A DNA stretch of 64,000 nucleotides from positions 558,001 to 622,000 of the forward strand of contig NZ_JADALJ010000001.1 of NCBI RefSeq assembly GCF_014876185.1. Direction: 5' to 3'. Both the position numbers and the translations under genes were made by a program. Shown piece after piece: positions 42,841 to 50,606 of the stretch. Source of the stretch: Rufibacter sp. LB8. GTDB taxonomy: Bacteria > Bacteroidota > Bacteroidia > Cytophagales > Hymenobacteraceae. The notes below the pieces were generated by a model. That model searched no databases and was not told the DNA's origin. It saw nothing but the letters and a program-made list of their open reading frames with translations. Positions within the stretch are counted from its first letter, which is position 1; every line of letters starts with the position of its first letter.

Positions 42841-43116
42841 TCACCACTTGTCTATCATGTCGCCCAGGTCACTTACGCCCAGCGAGAAGAACACCAACAC
42901 AATCCCCAGAAGCACTTTCAAAATGCCCGGCACTGAAATGCCTGTTTTGTCTTTAAGCAGGTCGGTAAGCGGGGGGAAGTACAGCAGGGCAAGTAAGAAA
43001 TACATAATGCCGGGCACCGGATGGACCCACATCACATTCAGGACACCCACGGTAAGCAGCAAGAGGCCAAAAACCCAACTGATGCTATTCCAAATAGTTA
43101 AACTGCTGCTCATCAT
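42841..43116 (-). CDS. small three-helix membrane protein
   Basis: 91 residues with three predicted helices (SISWVFGLLLLTVGVLNVMW; PGIMYFLLALLYFPPL; GILKVLLGIVLVFFSLGV). Not recognised beyond a generic small membrane protein. It sits 43 bases upstream of the DoxX-like gene, same strand. Confidence 0.6.
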   Translation of the reverse strand: MMSSSLTIWNSISWVFGLLLLTVGVLNVMWVHPVPGIMYFLLALLYFPPLTDLLKDKTGISVPGILKVLLGIVLVFFSLGVSDLGDMIDKW

Positions 43117-43250
43117 TTTATAGGTTTAAAGGGTGATTTTCTGATTTAAAAAAGGGACGCTCTATAGTTGACTTGCTTTGAGTGTACCCGAGAGATGTTT
43201 TTTTTGAGTTTGTTTCGCCTTTTTTAAGTGTTATAGGCAATGACATAAGC

Positions 43251-44495
43251 TTATTTAAACCCAAACAGCACCGGGAATAGGAAAGTAACCAGTATGGCCC
43301 AAATCACATAGACCGGTAGGTAGTAGGCTATGGTTCTGCCCACCTGGGCAATTTCTGCTTTTTTAGAAATCACTTTGAAAAGCTGGGCCGTCACTAAAAA
43401 CAGGTGAATTAGGATCAAGACATTGCCTCCCAGGACGGCCAAGCGGTTAGGGGTGATTCCCCACTCTGAGATACGGAACAAGATAGCCGACAAGGCAATG
43501 GCGTTCACCAGAATTGTGACCGCCGAAAGCAAAAAGAGCACCCACAACTCAGCGCGGCTTTTCCCAGAGGAAGAAGACTCCGCCACCGAAAAGAAGATGA
43601 TGGCCAGCACGCCAAGCAAGAGCGCATTGAAAACCAGGAGGAATTCGCGGTCATTGTACGGGTCTTTGCCGGAGAACACCATGGCCACCAAATACACCAT
43701 CAACATCACCAACACCAACGGGCTGAAAATTCTGGCGATGACCGGCGATACTTTGCCCACCAGGTTCGGGTTGGTCTGGGTAAGGTACGTGCCCAGAATA
43801 GGGGCGGCCGGCAAACCAAACACCACCACGTTGTTAAAGTAAAACTCCTCAATCCGGAAGCCTATGAGTTGGAAGAGCCCAATGGTGATGCCAGTCATTA
43901 TTCCGCCGGCAATTAAAATAAGCGTAGTCATGACCACCAGGTCCCCGTTGTATTTGAGGTACCCAAGGCGTTTGCCCGTCACATCAGCGGAATCGCCTAC
44001 ATAAGCAAACCCTAAAATGGCCCATAGAAACAAGAGCAGGTGAATACAAGCCAGCACCAGCGTATCACTGTTCTGGTTGTCTGGCAAAAAGTTGATGTAC
44101 ACCAGGCCTACGGCAGTTGCAATCGCTGCCAAAAGGATTTTGCCTCTTGACACTTTGTACCGCCACGCGAAATAGGCCATCAGGACCGGAAATATGATAA
44201 ACCCAATGTTACGCGGGTAGAAAAATGCTGGGTCAAGGCCAGTGATGGCTGGGAATTTGGCGATGAGGCCCGCCACTACAGCTGCCACCAGCACAAAGAC
44301 CAGTTCCTTGCCGCTGCCCCATGAAAGGTCATCCTTTTCAAAGTGCAACCGTTCTTGCCAGAAATCAGCCAGGGAATTGCCTTGCAGTTCTGGATAAAGG
44401 GTGCTGAAATCCCGCTTAAAAGCCACCTTGTTGCTGCGGTACAGTTTTTCTAATTGCTGGGGATTCTGCAAATGGGTTTTGATCTCGTCTTTCAT
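43251..44495 (-). CDS. multi-pass membrane protein, DUF4153-like
   Basis: 414 residues; a soluble N-terminus of about 65 residues is followed by about ten transmembrane helices. The segment WGITPNRLAVLGGNVLILIH near the C-terminus is typical of the DUF4153 family. Biochemical role unknown. In this cluster it lies 42 bases downstream of a small membrane protein and under the shared operator sites, suggesting an envelope function controlled by the winged-helix regulator. Confidence 0.75.
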   Translation of the reverse strand: MKDEIKTHLQNPQQLEKLYRSNKVAFKRDFSTLYPELQGNSLADFWQERLHFEKDDLSWGSGKELVFVLVAAVVAGLIAKFPAITGLDPAFFYPRNIGFIIFPVLMAYFAWRYKVSRGKILLAAIATAVGLVYINFLPDNQNSDTLVLACIHLLLFLWAILGFAYVGDSADVTGKRLGYLKYNGDLVVMTTLILIAGGIMTGITIGLFQLIGFRIEEFYFNNVVVFGLPAAPILGTYLTQTNPNLVGKVSPVIARIFSPLVLVMLMVYLVAMVFSGKDPYNDREFLLVFNALLLGVLAIIFFSVAESSSSGKSRAELWVLFLLSAVTILVNAIALSAILFRISEWGITPNRLAVLGGNVLILIHLFLVTAQLFKVISKKAEIAQVGRTIAYYLPVYVIWAILVTFLFPVLFGFK

Positions 44496-44537
44496 GGCAG
44501 TTGCGTAGAAGCGTTGTTTTTATCTATTAAGCGCGTC

Positions 44538-44873
44538 TTAATTCCACATGGTGCCCGCCAGGCCCAGTACAATTCCCATCCAGAGACCCACCACATACAC
44601 CACAAAACTCAGCAAAACGGCTATGGTGCGGTTGAACCCTTTAGAGGTTTGGTAATCCATGAAGGCATAGAACGCTCCACCCACCGCGCCCGCCAGCGGC
44701 GTCACAATCAACGGTCTTATTTGCCAGAATTTACCCCAACCCGGGTGCGGATTATCCACCCCGAAGACGAAAAATGAAATGGCTAGCAAGGCGATACCGG
44801 CCCCTACCAAAATAGGAATGCCTACAGAATAAGGTTTGCGGGTGCTGGCGATTACGTTGTTTTCTACTGACAT
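44538..44873 (-). CDS. small membrane protein, first gene after operator pair
   Basis: 111 residues with three hydrophobic helices (VGAGIALLAISFFVFGV; PLIVTPLAGAVGGAFYAFM; TIAVLLSFVVYVVGLWMGIVLGL). Not recognised. Co-directional with the DUF4153-like gene (42-base gap), with two dyad sites within 220 bases upstream. Confidence 0.6.
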   Translation of the reverse strand: MSVENNVIASTRKPYSVGIPILVGAGIALLAISFFVFGVDNPHPGWGKFWQIRPLIVTPLAGAVGGAFYAFMDYQTSKGFNRTIAVLLSFVVYVVGLWMGIVLGLAGTMWN

Positions 44874-44913
44874 GGTTTTTGTTTTAAATGTTTAGAATTC
44901 TTTTGATTTTAAT

Positions 44914-44935
44914 AAAGTACTTTGATTTACAAAGT
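44914..44935. promoter_or_regulatory. operator candidate 2 (ACTTTG-N5-CAAAGT)
   Basis: AAAGTACTTTG-ATTTA-CAAAGT, perfect dyad, 40 bases before the small membrane gene. Confidence 0.6.
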
Positions 44936-45072
44936 GAAAAGATAAAAAAATTTAGCTTAGAATTTTGTTGCCTCTTTGCATTTAGTAGTTGCCGAGTAAA
45001 GGCCTGTTCCTTTGGTTGATGTTTTGAGAGCAGTCTTCATCTTTGGTAAGCGATTTAAACAGGTGGTTGGTA

Positions 45073-45094
45073 AAAGTACTTTGCGTTACAAAGC
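45073..45094. promoter_or_regulatory. operator candidate 3
   Basis: AAAGTACTTTG-CGTTA-CAAAGC, one base off the perfect dyad. It lies between the wHTH stop and the small membrane gene; no gene lies in this 296-bp gap. Confidence 0.55.
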
Positions 45095-45169
45095 TAATGA
45101 TTTTACTTTCAATCCACCAAAAGGTTGTGCATATTTTTTTTAGTTGGAAAGTAAGAAAGGCGGATTTGG

Positions 45170-45469
45170 CTACTTCTGGGCCTTAATGAGTTGTTCCAGC
45201 GCTTTGAGGTGGTCATCAAAAGCTTTTCGGCCTGCCTTGGTCATGACGTATTTGGTGTTGGGCTTTCGGCCCACAAATGTTTTCTCCACGCCAATGAACT
45301 CCTCCTTTTCCAGCCCTTTCAGGTGACTGGCCAGGTTGCCGTCGGTTACGTCCAGGTATTCTTTGAGGGCGTTGAAATCCAGCATGTCGTTCACGGCCAG
45401 GGCAGACATAATGCCCAACCTGATCCTGCTCTCAAATGCCTTGTGTAACCCATGTATTGAAACTTTCAC
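45170..45469 (-). CDS. winged-helix transcriptional regulator (HTH_34/MarR-like)
   Basis: 99 residues, a single winged-helix domain: helices HKAFESRIRLGIMSAL and FNALKEYLDVTDGNLASHLKGL (recognition helix TDGNLASHL), then a wing FVGRKPNTKYVMT. This is the compact family found beside membrane proteins in Bacteroidota. Start overlaps the upstream membrane gene stop (ATGA). Its own operon and neighbouring units share the ACTTTG dyad, so it is the likely binding protein (inference). Confidence 0.85.
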   Translation of the reverse strand: MKVSIHGLHKAFESRIRLGIMSALAVNDMLDFNALKEYLDVTDGNLASHLKGLEKEEFIGVEKTFVGRKPNTKYVMTKAGRKAFDDHLKALEQLIKAQK

Positions 45470-46092
45470 CGCTCGTACCTGTAATGAATAGAAATGCCGT
45501 AGAAGATATGGACAAACCCGAAGCCCAGGGCCCAGAAAAGGAGTCCGTACCCTACAAAATAGGCGCTCACCAACCCCAGCAGGATCTGAATGAGGCCCAG
45601 GCTTCTCACTTCTTCGTACGTGAACCGGCTGGCATTGAACAAAGCCAACCCGTAGAACAGCAGCGTAACCGGCGCCACAAACGCAATCAAACCCTTGGAG
45701 ATGAAGATGAGGGCCAGCAAGCCTCCCACCACTAACGGAACCGCCATGGTGATAAGCACGCGTTTGGCTGTGGCGTTCCAGATTTTCTCGCCTCTTTTCT
45801 GGGCTTTTCTATAAGAAAGAATAACCGCCGACCCAATAGCCAGCACCAGAATTGCCACTGCCACACCCACTACCTGCAGAAAGTCGGTTGGGTTGTTGCC
45901 GGGCTGGGCTTTGCCTTGCAACAAGTCAAAGGGAGTGAACCCCATCATTTTATACGCCACATAGGCACCAGCCAAGGCATAAACCCCCGCCATAATGCCC
46001 GCCCAGCCAGAAAGCGACAGAAACTTGGAGGAACGCTCCATCATGGTGCGTATCTCGGCAATGTCCCGAATGTAATCCTTTTCGTCTTTCAT
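45466..46092 (-). CDS. membrane protein co-transcribed with wHTH regulator
   Basis: 208 residues; N-terminal cytosolic helix (DEKDYIRDIAEIRTMMERSS) then about six transmembrane helices in pairs (SGWAGIMAGVYALAGAYVAY; VVGVAVAILVLAIGSAVIL; VLITMAVPLVVGGLLALIFI and more). Not assigned to a functional family. It is the first gene of the two-gene unit with the regulator and may be the signal-sensing half. Confidence 0.7.
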   Translation of the reverse strand: MKDEKDYIRDIAEIRTMMERSSKFLSLSGWAGIMAGVYALAGAYVAYKMMGFTPFDLLQGKAQPGNNPTDFLQVVGVAVAILVLAIGSAVILSYRKAQKRGEKIWNATAKRVLITMAVPLVVGGLLALIFISKGLIAFVAPVTLLFYGLALFNASRFTYEEVRSLGLIQILLGLVSAYFVGYGLLFWALGFGFVHIFYGISIHYRYER

Positions 46093-46095
46093 CTA

Positions 46096-46117
46096 AAAGT
46101 TCTTTGCTATCCAAAGC
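46096..46117. promoter_or_regulatory. operator candidate 4
   Basis: AAAGTTCTTTG-CTATC-CAAAGC, dyad CTTTG-N5-CAAAG, immediately before the membrane protein/wHTH unit. Confidence 0.55.
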
Positions 46118-46242
46118 TAGGCAAGATAACCCGTAACTACAACCTGCGGGCAGAGGAAAGGTGATAGAGGTGTCCTATGAACCCCTTTTTGGCCACATAC
46201 TTTTGAGGTGATTCCTTTATGTTAGGAGATTGATTTTTGGTG

Positions 46243-46292
46243 TTTTTCTGTTTTCGGGCTCATTTCTGGAAATGAGCCCGAAAACAGAAAAA
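46243..46292. repeat. P40 palindrome copy, CTG/CAG ends, 5-bp extension
   Basis: Core 46248-46287, TTTTT/AAAAA flanks, centre CTGG. It lies between the wHTH unit and cassette array 2. Confidence 0.9.
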
Positions 46293-46361
46293 TCTCTGCG
46301 TCATACTTTAGACGAGCACGTTGCTCAGGTTAGGATGAATGGCTGAGATAAAGTGAATTTA

Positions 46362-46428
46362 GGCTAACGGTTAGTATAAAAAAACGTGCGAGGCCGTCGG
46401 CCGAGATGCCGTTTAGCCGTTGTTGGGC
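46362..46428 (-). other. attC-like site of cassette B
   Basis: Minus strand from GCCCAAC (46428-46422) to GTTAGCC (46368-46362), 67 bp, centre CGGCCGACGGCC. The inner arms are more degenerate (run of T on one side). Confidence 0.78.
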
Positions 46429-46438
46429 GGAGTACTTT

Positions 46439-46867
46439 TTATTCTGTTTCTCCTTTTTTATACTTGTCAAATTCTTTGTAAAGCCAATCAACATGTTGTG
46501 CTAGTTGAGCTCTAACAGCATTTTCATCGATTTCCTCTTCGATTTTCAATCCGTTATTAGTGACTGAAACTCTCTGCTCTTGTTTAAGCTTCTCAATTGA
46601 ATCGTAAAAATTGTCAATGAGCCAGTCACGGCAAAACATATCATTATCAGGAATTTTCTTAGTTGGATTTAGTATATCTCCTCCGGTATTTATATAATCA
46701 AAATCGTACTGTAAGGTGTTGTCTCTTGGAAAGCCTATAATATCCAGGACTATATCCCTATTATTTACACAAATCTTGTCCATCTGAATTCCTCGTTTTT
46801 CCAATTCATCGAACAAGCATTGTTGTTTATATTCTTCTAGAAGTAAGTTAATTAGATGTTCTTTCAT
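46439..46867 (-). CDS. cassette-encoded hypothetical protein
   Basis: 142 residues from the ATG at 46867 (a TTG seven codons upstream lies in the attC core and is unlikely). Mixed helical protein: MKEHLINLLLEEYKQQCLFD, a central MDKICVNNRDIVLDIIGFP, a C-terminal charged coiled region, no signal peptide. Not recognised. It reads toward its attC-like site 11 bases beyond the stop. Confidence 0.7.
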   Translation of the reverse strand: MKEHLINLLLEEYKQQCLFDELEKRGIQMDKICVNNRDIVLDIIGFPRDNTLQYDFDYINTGGDILNPTKKIPDNDMFCRDWLIDNFYDSIEKLKQEQRVSVTNNGLKIEEEIDENAVRAQLAQHVDWLYKEFDKYKKGETE

Positions 46868-46882
46868 ATTTTTATGTATTAC

Positions 46883-46949
46883 GCCCAACGGTTTGGCTAA
46901 ACGACGGCGGAGGCCGTCGGCCGATGCTGGCGTTTAGCTCTTGTTAGCG
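46883..46949 (-). other. attC-like site of cassette A
   Basis: Minus strand from CGCTAAC (46949-46943) to GTTGGGC (46889-46883), 67 bp. GCTAAACG pairs with CGTTTAGC inside; centre CGGCCGACGGCC. GTTGGGC fits the integron R' consensus GTTRRRY exactly. Confidence 0.85.
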
Positions 46950-46961
46950 GTAGGGCTTTTT

Positions 46962-47369
46962 TTAATATTTTAGATAGTCTACTTTTTCTAAAGTCCCAGC
47001 GAATTGCATTAGATGACCTTTGCTTGCAGAATTCACCAGTCCGCGAACAATAACTTTTTTATTTTTCAGCTTTTCCAGCTCTTCTTCAGGCAATAATCCT
47101 TCTTCAAAGTCCGTCCAAAGAGCATTTTTTGAATCTTTCCTGTTTGCGTCCGCCCGAGTTTTATATAATCCAACATTCTCAAATTCATAGAGCAAGATTC
47201 CCGTTGCTTCTATATATTTTCCGTCAAATCGGCTGGGATTTTCAAGAAGCGTATTAATTTCCACGCTTATATACTTAGTCGATTCTTCTTTTGTCGTTTT
47301 GAATTCTTTGGATTCATTGCAACTAAAGAGAAAAAGCGGTAATAAGATTGTTAAGAGTCTATTCTTCAT
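46962..47369 (-). CDS. cassette-encoded lipoprotein with OB-like domain
   Basis: 135 residues. Lipoprotein signal KNRLLTILLPLFLFSC with Cys17 at the lipobox. The rest resembles a small OB-fold: LLENPSRFDGKYIEATGILLYEF, KKVIVRGLVNSASKGHL, GTLEKVDYL. Such folds occur in envelope lipoproteins of unknown role. Only gene of cassette A; begins 15 bases after the boundary core. Confidence 0.75.
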   Translation of the reverse strand: MKNRLLTILLPLFLFSCNESKEFKTTKEESTKYISVEINTLLENPSRFDGKYIEATGILLYEFENVGLYKTRADANRKDSKNALWTDFEEGLLPEEELEKLKNKKVIVRGLVNSASKGHLMQFAGTLEKVDYLKY

Positions 47370-47384
47370 TTTTCTATGCCTTAC

Positions 47385-47424
47385 CGCTAACTATTGTATA
47401 AACACACTAGGTATACTTATCAGC
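47385..47424 (-). other. conserved array boundary, second copy
   Basis: Minus strand GCTGATAAGTATACCT, A-GTGTGTTTATACAATA, then core GTTAGCG. Only about six of 33 bases before the core differ from the copy at 23669-23708. The 47425-47690 stretch beyond holds no gene; it shares short words (AGCAATAT...TTAATA) with the array 1 leader. Confidence 0.65.
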
Positions 47425-47690
47425 AATATATCTTAATATTTATGTTTACCAAATGGTGCATTTTATAAAAAAGCATTGCCCTTCTGTTGGCGCTTGGTTT
47501 TACAAGTTAGAATTAAATTCCAAAATACCGAAAATGGCGATAGAAAGTAGGGAATACTAGTGAAACGGCTTAAATTTCACTTCCAATCCTATTATATTTT
47601 TAACGCCCTAAGCGCTAATTGAACCAATTACCCGGATTATTACCCAAGTAACTGTCAAGAGGAAGACGCAATGGTTTGAAGTGTAGAAAC

Positions 47691-47730
47691 CCGTTTTCGG
47701 GCTCATTTCCCAAAATGAGCCCGAAAACGG
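47691..47730. repeat. P40 palindrome copy
   Basis: Consensus arms with changed centre (TTCCCAAA). Twenty-six bases beyond the TPR gene stop. Confidence 0.88.
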
Positions 47731-47756
47731 AAACTAGTATGCATGCCTAACTTTTG

Positions 47757-48095
47757 TTAGTCGTCTTCGTAATCTAAGCCCATCAACTTGTTGTACGCCT
47801 GCTGCAATTCTGAGAACGCGTGCTGTTGGCCCTGCTGCCGGCTCACGTGCATGCCTTTCTGGTAAGCAGCCTTGGCCAGGTCCGGTTCACCCAGTTCAAG
47901 GTAGAGGCTGGCCACATGGTAATACGTGCCCACATAGTCGGGGTGCTCGGTCAGCAGTTTCTCATAGAAAGAACGAGCTTTCTCCAGGTCGAAGGCGCGG
48001 TACTCAGTGGCGATGGCGTAAAGTGTGAACGGATCATGCGGGTCATCTTCCAGGAAGGCCAGGAGTTGGGCCAATCTGCTGTTATTCGTTTCCAT
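47757..48095 (-). CDS. small TPR protein
   Basis: 112 residues comprising about two to three TPR units (DPFTLYAIATEYRAFDLEKARSFYEKLL; VGTYYHVASLYLELGEPDLAKAAYQKGM). No signal peptide. A common single-gene family in Bacteroidota next to etfB; role unknown. Divergent from etfB across 61 bases. Confidence 0.8.
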   Translation of the reverse strand: METNNSRLAQLLAFLEDDPHDPFTLYAIATEYRAFDLEKARSFYEKLLTEHPDYVGTYYHVASLYLELGEPDLAKAAYQKGMHVSRQQGQQHAFSELQQAYNKLMGLDYEDD

Positions 48096-48156
48096 TTGAA
48101 TAATTATTCTTTAAATTGCCCTCAAAATTAACCTAAATTAGCTAACCCTAAGTCAC

Positions 48157-48894
48157 ATGAAGATCTTAGTTTGCATTAGCAACGTGCCAGATACCACCAC
48201 CAAGATAACCTTTTCCCCTGACGGCAAAGCGTTTAACACCGGTGGCGTGCAGTTTGTGATTAACCCATATGATGAATACGCCCTCACCCGCGCCATTGAG
48301 CTCAAAGAAGCCCAGGGCGGCACGGTCACGGTATTAAACGTGGGCGAGGCAGATACGGAGCCAAATATTAGAAAGGCCCTGGCCATTGGCGCCGATGATG
48401 CCATACGCGTGAATGTAAAACCCACTGATGCTTTCCTGGTGGCGCAGCAGATTGCGCACGTAGCCAAAGAAGGCGCCTATGACCTTATCTTAATGGGCCG
48501 CGAGTCTATTGACTACAATGGGTTCCAGGTACACGGCATGGTAGGCGAACTGTTAGGAATTCCTACCATTGCGCCGGCCATTAAGCTAGACGTGAACGGT
48601 TCAACCGCTACTCTGGAGCGCGAGATTGAAGGTGGAAAAGAAATCATAGAAGTTTCTTTGCCTTTAGTAGCCAGCGCCCAGCAGCCCATGACCGAGCCCC
48701 GCATCCCGAACATGCGCGGCATCATGACCGCTCGCACCAAGCCGTTGCAGGTGTTGGAACCGGTAGGGCAAGACGCCAAAACCAGCGTGCAGAAGTATGA
48801 ATTGCCTCCGGCCAAGTCTGGCGTGAAGATGATTGACGCAGAGAATGCCGGAGAGCTGATTAAATTATTACGTAACGAAGCTAAAGTTCTATAA
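48157..48894 (+). CDS. etfB: electron transfer flavoprotein subunit beta
   Basis: 245 residues. Takes electrons, with EtfA, from acyl-CoA dehydrogenases and related enzymes. Features: KILVCISNVPDTTTKI, VINPYDEYALTRAIELKE, the AMP/nucleotide segment ALAIGADDAIRV, and the signature LPLVASAQQPMTEPRIPNMRGIMTARTKP (in parts). The stop is 2 bases before etfA. Confidence 0.95.
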   Translation: MKILVCISNVPDTTTKITFSPDGKAFNTGGVQFVINPYDEYALTRAIELKEAQGGTVTVLNVGEADTEPNIRKALAIGADDAIRVNVKPTDAFLVAQQIAHVAKEGAYDLILMGRESIDYNGFQVHGMVGELLGIPTIAPAIKLDVNGSTATLEREIEGGKEIIEVSLPLVASAQQPMTEPRIPNMRGIMTARTKPLQVLEPVGQDAKTSVQKYELPPAKSGVKMIDAENAGELIKLLRNEAKVL

Positions 48895-48896
48895 GC

Positions 48897-49865
48897 ATGT
48901 CAGTATTAGTAGTGATAGAATGCGCGAACGGCGAAGTGAAGAAGTCTTCCCTGGAAGCAGCTTCGTACGGGAGCAAAGTAGCCACGTCTCTGGGCACCTC
49001 GGCCACCGCCGTAGCCATAGGTGATGTGCAAGCCGACGCCTTGACTTCTTTAGGGGAGCAGGGCATTACCAAAGTATTACTTGACAATGACAGCCGCCTG
49101 CACAATTTTGTACCGGCCGCTTACGTGAAAGTGATTGCCAAAGCCGCCGCGTCTGAGAACTCCAGCGTGATTGTGTTGTCCAACTCCAACATTGGGGCCG
49201 CCATTGGCTCCAGATTAGCCGTGCAGTTAAGCGCCAGCTTGGCTACCAACGTGGTGGCCTTGCCAGAAATTTCTGGTTCTGCCTTTACCGTGCGCCGCGG
49301 GGTATTCTCCGGCAAAGCGTTCTCAGACGTAGAACTCACCGCAGACAAGAAAATCATTGCCGTTAAGAAAAACGCTGTGGAGATTGAGACTGCCGCTGGC
49401 GCCACCGCCACGGTAGAGAATTTCTCGGCAGATTTAGCAGACGCAGATTTCACGGGCGCGCCCAAAGAAACCATCAAGCAGTCTGGCGATATTCTTTTAA
49501 CCGAAGCGGATCTGGTTGTGTCTGGCGGACGCGGCCTGAAAGGCCCTGAGAACTGGCACCTGATAGAGGAACTGGCCAAAACCTTAGGCGCCGCCACCGC
49601 CTGTTCCAAGCCCGTGGCCGACATTGGCTGGCGACCGCACCACGAGCACGTAGGCCAGACCGGTATCACCGTGAGCCCTAACTTGTACATTGCCGTTGGT
49701 ATCTCCGGAGCCATCCAGCATTTGGCCGGGGTCAACTCTTCTAAAGTAATTGTCGTTATCAATAAAGACCCGGAGGCCCCGTTCTTCAAAGCCGCAGATT
49801 ACGGCATTGTGGGCGACGCCTTGGAGGTAGTGCCAAAATTGATAGAGGCCGCCAAGGCTTTATAG
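48897..49865 (+). CDS. etfA: electron transfer flavoprotein subunit alpha
   Basis: 322 residues, FAD-binding subunit. The N-terminal domain begins SVLVVIECANGEVKKSSLEA. The C-terminal FAD domain has VVSGGRGLKGPENW, the signature SKPVADIGWRPHHEHVGQTG, YIAVGISGAIQHLAG and INKDPEAPFFKAADYG. Complete. Confidence 0.96.
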   Translation: MSVLVVIECANGEVKKSSLEAASYGSKVATSLGTSATAVAIGDVQADALTSLGEQGITKVLLDNDSRLHNFVPAAYVKVIAKAAASENSSVIVLSNSNIGAAIGSRLAVQLSASLATNVVALPEISGSAFTVRRGVFSGKAFSDVELTADKKIIAVKKNAVEIETAAGATATVENFSADLADADFTGAPKETIKQSGDILLTEADLVVSGGRGLKGPENWHLIEELAKTLGAATACSKPVADIGWRPHHEHVGQTGITVSPNLYIAVGISGAIQHLAGVNSSKVIVVINKDPEAPFFKAADYGIVGDALEVVPKLIEAAKAL

Positions 49866-49883
49866 ACATTTAGAAGAGAAAAA

Positions 49884-50510
49884 GTGAAGAAAATTGAGCT
49901 AGAGATTCTTGGTTTGTCGTCCAGTCAGTCGCAGTCTGGCTCTTTCGCCCTGGTATTGGGGGAGAAAGACGGGAGCCGCCGCCTGCCTATCATTATTGGT
50001 ATGTTTGAGGCCCAGTCCATTGCCATCCAGATTGAGAAGATAAACCCCACCCGCCCGCTCACCCATGACCTGTTCAAGTCGTTTGCGCAGCAAATGGCCG
50101 TGAACGTGCAGGAAATCATGATCTCAGATTTAAAGGAAGGCGTGTTTTTCTCCAAAATTGTCTGTTCAGACGGCGAGAAGGAATTTGAGCTGGACGCCAG
50201 ACCGTCAGATGCCATTGCCATCGGGCTTCGGTTTGGGGTTCCTATCTACACCGTGGAGTCTGTGCTCTCAGAGGCCGGCATCATCTTAAGCGACCTGGAC
50301 GAAGAAGAGGACGAAGACGAGGAAACCGATGAAATCCCCACCTCGGGCAAAGAAACCGGTAAGGCAGCTTCTGCCAGCGCTGGCAGCGGCAACAAAATCA
50401 CGGACGTGTCTGTGGAAGAGCTCAACACCATGTTGAACGAGGCCCTGGAAAAGGAAGATTACGAGAAGGCCGCCAAGATAAGAGATGAACTCAACAAGCG
50501 CGGCGAATAA
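49884..50510 (+). CDS. bifunctional nuclease family protein (DUF151) with UvrB/C motif
   Basis: 208 residues from a GTG start 18 bases after etfA. The BFN/DUF151 domain is at about 1-130 (LVLGEKDGSRRLPIIIGMFEAQSIAIQIE, LDARPSDAIAIGLRFGVPIY, quoted in parts). An acidic linker (EEDEDEETDE) leads to a C-terminal UvrB/UvrC helical motif (LNTMLNEALEKEDYEKAAKIRDELNKR). Nuclease activity is reported for plant relatives; bacterial roles are unclear. Confidence 0.88.
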   Translation: MKKIELEILGLSSSQSQSGSFALVLGEKDGSRRLPIIIGMFEAQSIAIQIEKINPTRPLTHDLFKSFAQQMAVNVQEIMISDLKEGVFFSKIVCSDGEKEFELDARPSDAIAIGLRFGVPIYTVESVLSEAGIILSDLDEEEDEDEETDEIPTSGKETGKAASASAGSGNKITDVSVEELNTMLNEALEKEDYEKAAKIRDELNKRGE

Positions 50511-50533
50511 ACTATTTACAAATTCGATAAAAG

Positions 50534-50567
50534 AAAGTCCTGGCCCCGGTCAGGACTTTTTCTTTTT
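50534..50567 (+). terminator. intrinsic terminator after BFN gene
   Basis: AAAGTCCTG pairs with CAGGACTTT around GCCCCGG-type loop, then TTTCTTTTT. Confidence 0.85.
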
Positions 50568-50582
50568 GCGTGAAATTTGGCT

Positions 50583-50590
50583 TACTTTTG
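50583..50590 (+). promoter_or_regulatory. TAnnTTTG element upstream of nucleoside transporter
   Basis: TACTTTTG, 17 bases before the ATG at 50607, fits the Bacteroidota -7 box; the matching TTTG further upstream is at a shorter than usual distance. Confidence 0.35.
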
Positions 50591-50606
50591 ACAAATTTGT
50601 TTCACT

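Larger units (their letters stand above)
46362..47424 (-). mobile_element. integron-like cassette array 2 (two cassettes, no integrase)
   Basis: Minus strand order: boundary site, cassette A (lipoprotein gene, 46883-47391), cassette B (46362-46889). The core at the start of A (GTTAGCG) is the reverse complement of the core at its end (CGCTAAC); B starts with GTTGGGC and ends with GCCCAAC. Genes and attC-like sites alternate with no spare space. Both genes are AT-rich. Confidence 0.82.

Noticed and set aside
46362-47424. MITE or transposon origin for the 67-bp palindromes
   Set aside because: A transposed palindrome would not explain why the core at each unit's start matches its own end rather than the neighbour's; integron cassette logic does.
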